In this document: positions 1-6,988 of the stretch, piece by piece
How positions within the stretch are numbered: the stretch's first letter is position 1
Layout: each line of letters opens with the position of its first letter
Source of the DNA: Bin52 sp965243345
GTDB taxonomy: Bacteria; Pseudomonadota; Alphaproteobacteria; Thalassobaculales; Thalassobaculaceae
Length of the DNA stretch: 64,000 nucleotides
NCBI GenBank assembly: GCA_965243345.1
Contig: CBDEUR010000003.1
Location: 3,844,001 to 3,908,000, forward strand
Direction: 5' to 3'
The notes under the pieces: model-generated
The model's input: only the letters and a program-made list of their open reading frames with translations
Databases searched by the model: none
What the model was told of the DNA's origin: nothing
Program-made: the position numbers and the translations under genes

Positions 1-985
1 CGGCCAGTGCCGGCGGTGCACGCCTCGTGGTGCGGGAAATCGCGTAACAGACCGCGACCGTGTCAGGATACCACCGTGACGAACCCTCGAGCCGGCCGTC
101 CATGACCAGACTTTCCAGCCACCGCTGGGCATTCCTGGTTTCGGGGCAGTCGCCAAGATAGGCAATGACATTCGCGTTGACGACGGGGTCAGCCTCGATG
201 CGAAATCGTGATACGACATCGGGCTCGCCGTCGGACAGAATCCAGGTCAGGAACCGGCCTTCATCGTCCCGGTTCGCCAGGATCTGCGGAATGTTCCTTC
301 CCAGCAGGACCCAGGGATGCGACCCGATGACAAGTGAACACAGCGAGGTGCTGTCGAGATCCTGCGGCAGATGGCGGTAGTAGCGCCACAGCCCGGGATG
401 TTCGATGGTATCGACGAGATACGCCCTGGTCGCGGCACAGATCTGCCGTGCACCCGCCTCGTTGCTGCCTTCAAGGGCAAGGGCACAGAGCGCGGAAACG
501 AAAGCAGGTCGTTCGTAATGGCGTGGAACCCGGGGGTTGACGGTATTGAACCGGATGCAGTGCCAGGCTCCGTTCCTGTCAATGGTGGACTCCACGAACC
601 CGATACCGCGACGGATGCACTCCCTGCCGGTTTCGGCTGGCGTCCGGACGTTCGGAGGATTCCCTGCGCCGCCGGCTCCCCCGGGTCCGGGAGGACGCGG
701 CGGAGGCGCGGGATCATGGAGTGTCCTGCGCAGGAACTCCAGCGATGCCACACCGGCTTTCGCCGCTTCCCTCTCTGCCCTGCTGTACTTGCTGCGTGGC
801 GGCAGCACGATGTGCGTTGCGCGATATGAGTCTTCGTGCACATGTATCGGATGATCTTCGTCCAGCGTCACGCCCAGTGCATTTTCAATGGTCTTCCTGG
901 GGTCTGCCAGAAGGCGCTTTCGAAAGTCGTCGTCATCGCTCGCTCGCGATACAAGATACTCCATCGGGTCGACGGTCCTGTTCAT
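1..985 (-). CDS. NHLP-leader protein fused to a terpene-cyclase-like toroid domain (3' end outside window)
   Basis: The gene starts at ATG 985 and runs off the left edge after 328 codons without a stop. Residues 1-65 resemble the nitrile-hydratase-alpha-like leader (NHLP) of proteusin-type RiPP precursors: DDDFRKRLLADPRKTIENAL, then an acidic stretch and HIVLPP. Residues 66-118 form a charged helix followed by a Pro/Gly linker containing GPGGAGGAG (about 100-108), where a double-glycine (C39) protease could cut. From about residue 120 the sequence looks like an alpha/alpha-toroid of the squalene/terpene cyclase or prenyltransferase type. It carries a DLDSTS motif (209-214, compare class II DxDD), DPVVNANVIAYLG (266-278) and RWYPDTVAVCYAISR near 304-318. 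It lies 123 bases after two NHLM-type ABC exporter genes on the same strand. A leader fused to an enzyme-sized domain is unusual; whether that domain is an enzyme or cargo is unknown. Confidence 0.8.
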   Translation of the reverse strand, partial: MNRTVDPMEYLVSRASDDDDFRKRLLADPRKTIENALGVTLDEDHPIHVHEDSYRATHIVLPPRSKYSRAEREAAKAGVASLEFLRRTLHDPAPPPRPPGPGGAGGAGNPPNVRTPAETGRECIRRGIGFVESTIDRNGAWHCIRFNTVNPRVPRHYERPAFVSALCALALEGSNEAGARQICAATRAYLVDTIEHPGLWRYYRHLPQDLDSTSLCSLVIGSHPWVLLGRNIPQILANRDDEGRFLTWILSDGEPDVVSRFRIEADPVVNANVIAYLGDCPETRNAQRWLESLVMDGRLEGSSRWYPDTVAVCYAISRTTRRAPPALA

Positions 986-1108
986 CGATGCCTCCCGGTT
1001 CCCGCAGCCTGTTCCACGGTTCGGAGCACGGCTATCCGCGTACTGCGCCCGCACTGAGTGGCCGGCGCGGGCCGTCAGCCTCTCCTTGCGGCTGCTCCCA
1101 GGTCCGGA

Positions 1109-4051
1109 TCACGCAATCTGCCTCCTGACCAGGTCCCTGAAAGCACCGTCGATCTCCATGAGCTCGTCGAATGAACCGCTTTCGACCACCTTGCCGGCCT
1201 CCAGGACGTAGATGCGGTCAGCCCGCTCAAGTGTGGACAGTCGGTGGGCGATGACGATCCGGGTGGAGGTGAGCGCGGAGAGGTTCTCCATGACCCTGGC
1301 CTGGGCCTCGTTATCCAGCCAGTTGGTCGCTTCGTCGAACAGCATGATCCGCACGTTGCCGAGAACCGAGCGGGCAATCATGATGCGCTGGCTCTCGCCG
1401 CCCGACAGCATGGACCCGTTGGTGCCGACCAGTGTCATCATGCCCATGGGCATGTCCCTGATCTCGTCTTCGACTTCGGCAAGCCTGGTTGCGGCCCAGA
1501 CTTCCTCGCTCGTCACGTCGTCACGGTGCCCGACAAGGTTGTCCCACAGATCCATGGGATACAGCCCGACCGCCTGCGGCACCGTGCCGATATTCCGGCG
1601 GACCTGTTTCAGGTTCAGGTGCCTCAGGTCCCGTCCATCGTAGTACACCGCGCCGGCGGCCGGACGGTCAACGCCGAGCGCGAGCCGGAAAAGCGTGCTC
1701 TTGCCGGCACCGGATCGTCCCGCGATCGCGATGAATTCGCCGGGACGGGCACGAATCGTGACATCATCGAGAACCAGTGGTCCCTCGGGATCGTATCGGA
1801 ACGAAATGCGGTCGAACAGGACATCACCACCCAGGGTTCCGACCGGCTCTCCTCCGACCTCGGCTTCAGGGACCGCGGAGAGCAGGGGACGCATCTGATC
1901 GAACGCCGGCAGCACGGCAGCAACGGTCCCGAAGGACGCTCCGAGCCGGGAGACGGCAGACTGGAACACGAGAAACACCGTGTAGACGACAAGAAAGTCT
2001 CCGACTGGAACGCTCCGGTCACCCGCTGTCGTCACCGCAATGATCAGGACCGCAGAGGCAAGGAACGGAAGTGCGTCTCCGAATGCCCGGGAGTGGCCCT
2101 CCAGCACACTCAGTTCGATCTCCGCGCGCTTTTGCTCACGATACTCCCGCGCCCAGATCGCATAGGCAGATCCTTCCGCGTTTTCGACGCGCAGCTTGAC
2201 TATTCCGCCCACGATCTGGAACAGCCGGCCGACGACGCGCCGCGCGGCGCCGATCATCCGTCCGTGGGGCGCAATCTGGCACAATCCCAGGGCGACAACG
2301 ATCAGCAGGGAAACCAGGCTGAAGACAAGCGCGACGGCCCCGAGGGTTGCATCGTAGAAAAGGATGACACCGAAAACCGGAAGCAGGAAAACGATCGCGA
2401 GCAGGCTGTCGGCGACAATTCCCTGCAGGCCATCCCGAAGATGCTGGAACGTCATGCCGGACATGACGAGATCGCCGGTCGGGCGGCAATGCAGGATGCC
2501 TGACGGAAGACGCATGAGCCGGTCCCAGAAGGCGGCCTCGACCTTCGACGCCGACCGCCCCGCAAGCCGCATCATCGCCGAACTCTGCAGCAGGTGCAGC
2601 AGGGCTCCCAGCAGGCCGAAACCGGCAAGGGCCATGGCCACCACGTAGAGTGCGCCGGCGTTTCCGCCCGCCGTTGCATGACTGGCGACGAACCCGAGCG
2701 CCAGGGCCGGCAGCAACGTGATCAGGCCGCCCGGAAGCCCGGCGATCACGAGCCGCGTCAGGTCCCTGCCGCATCCGTGCAGCGCTATCCGCAGGAGGTC
2801 CGGCGGTCCGACGGTCCCCGTCGGCAGCGGCCGGTAGAACATCCAGGCTTCATCGCGAAGCGCGCGCGCACGATCTTCGGTCATCCGGACGCTGCGCCTG
2901 CTGACCGGGTCGACCTGCCGGTACCGTCCGAACAGTCCGGGCACCAGGGCTACAGGCTGCCCGTCCTCTTCGCGAAATCCGAGCAGTGCATTGCTGTCGC
3001 CGCGCCACCAGCCGTCCCCGGCTTCGAGCCGCACGCGCCGGGCGCGTACGCCTGAAACGTCGAGCACGTCAACCAGGCCGACCGGAGCGTCCGACGGGTC
3101 CGGGCGCGCCGGAAAGGTGAAATCGATGCCTTCATGGCGACCGACGATACGCAGGGCGTCCACCAGGGCAGTGTGCTCCCCGTCGGTGTCCTGATCGATC
3201 GGGAGATCGTAGATGTTCATCAGCCGCCGCCGTGCCGCCCTTTCGGCGGTACGGCGACTGGCGGTACGCGCGCGTTCGAGGTTCGCGTCATCGACCACGG
3301 CCAACCGCCGGTTGAGACGTTCGAGCGCGAAGGCGAGCGCATGAAACGAGGCCAGCGCCGTCTGCAACCGGTCCTGACGGGCCAGGGTTTCGGTGGACGT
3401 GCCTGCAAGTGTCGCCCCGTGGAACAGGGTGAGCCAGCCTGTCCGTGTCAGGGGTATCGTTGCCGCACTGTCCTGCCCGGCCCCGGCGCCTTCCGCCGGG
3501 TCGACGATATCCATGAATGCGCTCGCACCGCTTGCAAGGACAGATACCCAGACCACGCCGCGTCGCACCGACACCGTGCCGGGAGGCACGGTCCGCGACA
3601 TGCCCGGCTCAGCCAGGACCGTCGGCCGCGGCAGACGGATTGCAAAACGCGACAGCGTATCCGTCATGGCTGTCAGCCAGGTGTCGATCTGTTCCGCGAG
3701 CTCTTCCGGATGCACCTGCGAGAGGACCGATACCGGCAAGCGCTTCAGCACCGTGCCCGGCACTCCCTTGGCGGTAAGGCTGAGTGTGGTGTCCTCTCCA
3801 TCTCCCCGTTCGTCCGGCGCAACACCCGGGAGCAGCCAGCCGGCTTCGCGGCGCAGAACATGCTGCGGTGCAGCCTGTTCCCTGCCGTCGCCAAATTCGA
3901 CCATGAACAGGTTGACCGCACCGTGATCGATGAACCAGACGCTGTCCGGATCGTCGAGCTTCACCGGCAGGTTCCCGGCGCAGGGCACCGATATGCCGCA
4001 GCTGCGTGCAAGCTCGGAAATCGACGTGTATTCGCAATTCCTGTCCTGCAT
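1109..4051 (-). CDS. NHLM-type export ABC transporter, ATP-binding/permease protein (980 aa)
   Basis: An inner-membrane ABC exporter half of the kind found in NHLM RiPP/bacteriocin loci (the second, peptidase-less transporter). The first 400 or so residues are a soluble region typical of this subfamily and not of ordinary exporters. They are followed by hydrophobic segments (for example LVIAGLPGGLITLLPALALG and FLVVYTVFLVFQS). The nucleotide-binding domain is at the C-terminus with Walker A GRSGAGKS (about 778-785), signature LSGGESQ (about 882-888), Walker B LFDEA (about 904-908) and an H-loop IAHRLST. Its ATG at 4051 shares one base with the stop of the upstream peptidase-transporter (TGATG), so the two are probably translationally coupled. 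The leader-fused gene follows downstream. Confidence 0.92.
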   Translation of the reverse strand: MQDRNCEYTSISELARSCGISVPCAGNLPVKLDDPDSVWFIDHGAVNLFMVEFGDGREQAAPQHVLRREAGWLLPGVAPDERGDGEDTTLSLTAKGVPGTVLKRLPVSVLSQVHPEELAEQIDTWLTAMTDTLSRFAIRLPRPTVLAEPGMSRTVPPGTVSVRRGVVWVSVLASGASAFMDIVDPAEGAGAGQDSAATIPLTRTGWLTLFHGATLAGTSTETLARQDRLQTALASFHALAFALERLNRRLAVVDDANLERARTASRRTAERAARRRLMNIYDLPIDQDTDGEHTALVDALRIVGRHEGIDFTFPARPDPSDAPVGLVDVLDVSGVRARRVRLEAGDGWWRGDSNALLGFREEDGQPVALVPGLFGRYRQVDPVSRRSVRMTEDRARALRDEAWMFYRPLPTGTVGPPDLLRIALHGCGRDLTRLVIAGLPGGLITLLPALALGFVASHATAGGNAGALYVVAMALAGFGLLGALLHLLQSSAMMRLAGRSASKVEAAFWDRLMRLPSGILHCRPTGDLVMSGMTFQHLRDGLQGIVADSLLAIVFLLPVFGVILFYDATLGAVALVFSLVSLLIVVALGLCQIAPHGRMIGAARRVVGRLFQIVGGIVKLRVENAEGSAYAIWAREYREQKRAEIELSVLEGHSRAFGDALPFLASAVLIIAVTTAGDRSVPVGDFLVVYTVFLVFQSAVSRLGASFGTVAAVLPAFDQMRPLLSAVPEAEVGGEPVGTLGGDVLFDRISFRYDPEGPLVLDDVTIRARPGEFIAIAGRSGAGKSTLFRLALGVDRPAAGAVYYDGRDLRHLNLKQVRRNIGTVPQAVGLYPMDLWDNLVGHRDDVTSEEVWAATRLAEVEDEIRDMPMGMMTLVGTNGSMLSGGESQRIMIARSVLGNVRIMLFDEATNWLDNEAQARVMENLSALTSTRIVIAHRLSTLERADRIYVLEAGKVVESGSFDELMEIDGAFRDLVRRQIA

Positions 4052-6261
4052 CAGCCTGACCTGATCAGCTTGTAGTAGGTACCTTCCCGATCAGCAGCGA
4101 GTTCGTCGTGGGTGCCCCGCTGCACCTCGGCACCCTTGTTGAGAACCACGATTTCGTCGCAGTCCCGCACCGTGCTCAACCGGTGTGCGATGATCAGGCA
4201 GGTCACGCCGCGACGCCGCAGGGCTTCATCGACACGTTCCTCAGTCGCGGCATCCAGGGAACTGGTTGCCTCGTCGAGGACGAGCACAGTCGGATTTCCC
4301 ACCAGTGCCCGGGCAATTTCCAGTCTTTGCCGCTGACCGCCACTGAAATTCACCCCGCCTTCCTCCACGAGGGTCGCATATCCGTCCGGCCTGACCAGGA
4401 TCTCGTCGTGAATTCGGGCATCCCGCGTTGCGGCAAAGATGACCTCGTCCGGAACGGCCGGGTTCAGCAGCGTGATGTTGTCACGCAGCGACGCCGCAAA
4501 GAGCACGATTTCCTGATCGACCATGGAAACGGACTGACGCAACACTTCCTCGGGAATTTCCGCCCTCGGGTGACCATCAAACAGGATATCCCCCGACCAT
4601 GGCTGGTAGACGCCCGACACCAGTCGCGCCAGGGTCGATTTCCCCGAGCCGCTGGGGCCGACCACGGCCACGCGCTGCCCGGGTTCGATCGTGAGGTTGA
4701 ATCCCGCTATCAGTGGCGCCCGGCTCCTGTTGAAGCCAAAGGTGACATTCCTCAATTCCACCTGTCCCGCGAGCTTGAGCCGGCCCCTGAAGGTGGGGAT
4801 CGACTCCGGATCCGCGCTCCGGCGGCTGAAGGCCGGGTCTTCAGCGGTCCCTGAAATGTCCTCGAGCCGCTGCAGATCGGTCTTCAGCGCCTGACGCTGG
4901 TTGGCGAACTCGAGGAAACGGTCGACAGGTGCGAGAAACATCTCCGCCAGGATATAGAACCCGACCAGGGTTCCCAGGCTCAGCTCGCCCGAGAGAACGA
5001 ACCCCCCTCCGATCCCCAGGATCGCCGCGCTGCGAAGGGCACCGACCAGGCCCGGAAGCGCGGCGTTGACCGAGCCCAGTTCGGAATAGAGCTGCCGCGC
5101 CTGCAACTCCCGCGCCTGCTGACCGCTCCAGCGGGAAAAAAAGCGGTCATCCGCGCCGGTCATGCGAAGCGTGTTCGCATGAGCGAGCATCTCCATGCCA
5201 ATGCCGATCAGCAGTCCCTGTTCGCGCCTCATCGCGTGGCTTTGAACGCTCCTGAATCCGTTCAGGATGTACCCCGCCAATCCGTGCAGGGCAGCCAGCG
5301 CCAGCACAGCCACGGTAAGCCAGACATCACATGCAAACATCGCGACGACCAGGACTGCGCTCATGCCCATGTCGACAATGAGAACAAGAAACTGGTCGGT
5401 CAGATTCTTCGCAATCCTGTCTATCGAAGAGACGCGGTCCGTGACATCGCCGACCAGCCTGTTTTCGAAAAACTCCACTGGCAGCCGCAGCAACCGGGAT
5501 ATGCCCTGACTGTAGCCGGATACCGAAATCCGGATCGAAAGCCGTTTCAGGAACCGGCGCTTGAGCAGGGACAGGACATAGACAAGCCCACCACCTCCGA
5601 GCAGGGCTGCCGCCAATCCACTCCAGGGCCCGTGGCCGTCCGCGACATTGTCAACAAGAACAGCGAGTGACGCAGGTATGACAAGTGCCAGAACTGTCAA
5701 CAAGAACCCACAGGCAACCACAGCAGTAAGCGATGCCCAGGATCCGGCAAGCACCTCATTCAGTTTCCCGAGTAATCCGGGCGCTTGTCCACCGGTACGG
5801 AATTGTGCTCCGCGCTTGAATCGAAGCGCGATACCGCTGAAGCTCTTCCTGAACTCGTCAACGGACACCCTGCGACGCCCGGTCGACGGATCGTTCAGAT
5901 AGAAGTACCGGCTGTCGCAGCCCTCCAGCACGACAAAATGACTGAACTGCCAAAACAAGATCAACGGCAGGTCCAGCTTTGGCAACTGTTCGGCGCGGAC
6001 ACTGAGCCCGCTGCATTCGAGACCATAGTGTCTGGCCGCCCGCGTAATACTCGCAGCGCTGCTGCCGTCGCGGCTTACCTCGCACTTTTCCCGCAACTCG
6101 GAAAGCGGAACCCAGCGCCCGAAATAGCCGAGGATGCTGCCAAGACAGGCGGCGCCACATTCCGACGCCTGCATCTGAAACACGATCGGGGTCGATATCC
6201 GTGTGCCCGGCGCTTGCGACGCAGCCCTGCCCCCGGTCTGCGCAGAAGCGCGGAAAGGCAT
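4051..6261 (-). CDS. NHLM-type ABC transporter with C39 double-glycine peptidase (736 aa)
   Basis: A peptidase-containing ABC exporter that should remove a leader at a Gly-Gly-type site while exporting the core. The N-terminal C39 peptidase looks complete: Cys35 in MQASECGAAC with the upstream Gln29, His108 in QFSHFVVLEG and Asp124 in LNDPSTG. Six or so transmembrane segments follow, then an ABC domain with Walker A GPSGSGKST, signature FSGGQRQRLEIARAL and Walker B VLVLDEATSSLD. The ATG at 6261 lies one base from the stop of the HlyD-like gene. The intact catalytic triad implies the leader of the downstream fusion protein, or of another precursor outside the window, is really cleaved. Confidence 0.95.
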   Translation of the reverse strand: MPFRASAQTGGRAASQAPGTRISTPIVFQMQASECGAACLGSILGYFGRWVPLSELREKCEVSRDGSSAASITRAARHYGLECSGLSVRAEQLPKLDLPLILFWQFSHFVVLEGCDSRYFYLNDPSTGRRRVSVDEFRKSFSGIALRFKRGAQFRTGGQAPGLLGKLNEVLAGSWASLTAVVACGFLLTVLALVIPASLAVLVDNVADGHGPWSGLAAALLGGGGLVYVLSLLKRRFLKRLSIRISVSGYSQGISRLLRLPVEFFENRLVGDVTDRVSSIDRIAKNLTDQFLVLIVDMGMSAVLVVAMFACDVWLTVAVLALAALHGLAGYILNGFRSVQSHAMRREQGLLIGIGMEMLAHANTLRMTGADDRFFSRWSGQQARELQARQLYSELGSVNAALPGLVGALRSAAILGIGGGFVLSGELSLGTLVGFYILAEMFLAPVDRFLEFANQRQALKTDLQRLEDISGTAEDPAFSRRSADPESIPTFRGRLKLAGQVELRNVTFGFNRSRAPLIAGFNLTIEPGQRVAVVGPSGSGKSTLARLVSGVYQPWSGDILFDGHPRAEIPEEVLRQSVSMVDQEIVLFAASLRDNITLLNPAVPDEVIFAATRDARIHDEILVRPDGYATLVEEGGVNFSGGQRQRLEIARALVGNPTVLVLDEATSSLDAATEERVDEALRRRGVTCLIIAHRLSTVRDCDEIVVLNKGAEVQRGTHDELAADREGTYYKLIRSG

Positions 6262-6262
6262 C

Positions 6263-6913
6263 CTACGATCGCCTCGTCAGGAGCAGCGCAATCGGAGACT
6301 GGCTTCCCGATTCGATCACGATCCGGCAATTCCTGCTGGCAAGGGCAACGGGGTCGAGGCTGCCGGAAAGCGAAACCTCGATACGGTAGAGCGAGACCGG
6401 CGCCACCGGCTGCGGTGTCCCGTGCCGCTCCACCAGGGGCACGGCCGAAACCCTCGCAACCTGTCCCTCATGCGATCCCGTGACCCCGTCTGCCATGTCG
6501 AGCTGCACGATCACGCGAGTTCCGGCACTGACGTTGGACCCGGTGTCACCGTCGAGCCACGCGACCGCCCGCACCAACCCGGTTTCTGCGCCGGTCGTCC
6601 TTTCGGGTCCGATCAGGAAACCGTCCAACGCAACGCTGCGAGTTACCGTACCAAGGAAAAGCCAGGCCACACAGATAATGAGCAGCAGTGCAACAAAAAT
6701 AACAAGAATTCGTTCCCGTGGCGTTGAAATAGTCAACAAGCGATCAAATTGTTCTCGTTCAGCTTTCGCCCGTACAACTGTGTCATGAAACGACTCCAGT
6801 GGATTGCTAAACACGGCGGCCTGCTTTCTTGCAGTTGAAATCAACAAGAGGACAAAATGTTTCCCGTACGTAGCCCGAAGCACTGCCGGACCATATTCGA
6901 TCCTGCCGCGCAA
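6263..6913 (-). CDS. HlyD-like NHLM secretion adaptor, short form
   Basis: A membrane-fusion (periplasmic adaptor) protein for the neighbouring exporter. One transmembrane helix (ILVIFVALLLIICVAWLFLG) is followed by a beta-barrel/lipoyl-like part with GTRVIVQLDMADGVTGSHEGQVARVS near the C-terminus. The open frame gives 216 residues, but the sequence before FSNPLESFHDTVV does not look coding. A GTG at 6814 would give about 183 residues and is the more likely start. Either way the long coiled-coil hairpin of classical HlyD proteins is missing. It sits between the RND exporter and the peptidase-transporter on the same strand. A short palindrome (GTTGAAATCAAC, 6834-6845) lies just upstream of the GTG. 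Confidence 0.78.
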   Translation of the reverse strand: MRGRIEYGPAVLRATYGKHFVLLLISTARKQAAVFSNPLESFHDTVVRAKAEREQFDRLLTISTPRERILVIFVALLLIICVAWLFLGTVTRSVALDGFLIGPERTTGAETGLVRAVAWLDGDTGSNVSAGTRVIVQLDMADGVTGSHEGQVARVSAVPLVERHGTPQPVAPVSLYRIEVSLSGSLDPVALASRNCRIVIESGSQSPIALLLTRRS

Positions 6914-6988
6914 AGGTCAAGCGGAACCGGGATCGCACAGTCAAACTCTTCCTGGATCCCTGCATTCCAGCGACACTTCGACGGCCTG

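Noticed and set aside
371..1211. Plus-strand frames at the left end
   Set aside because: The minus strand carries a continuous frame from 985 to the edge with a recognisable leader and toroid motifs; the plus frames are its shadows.
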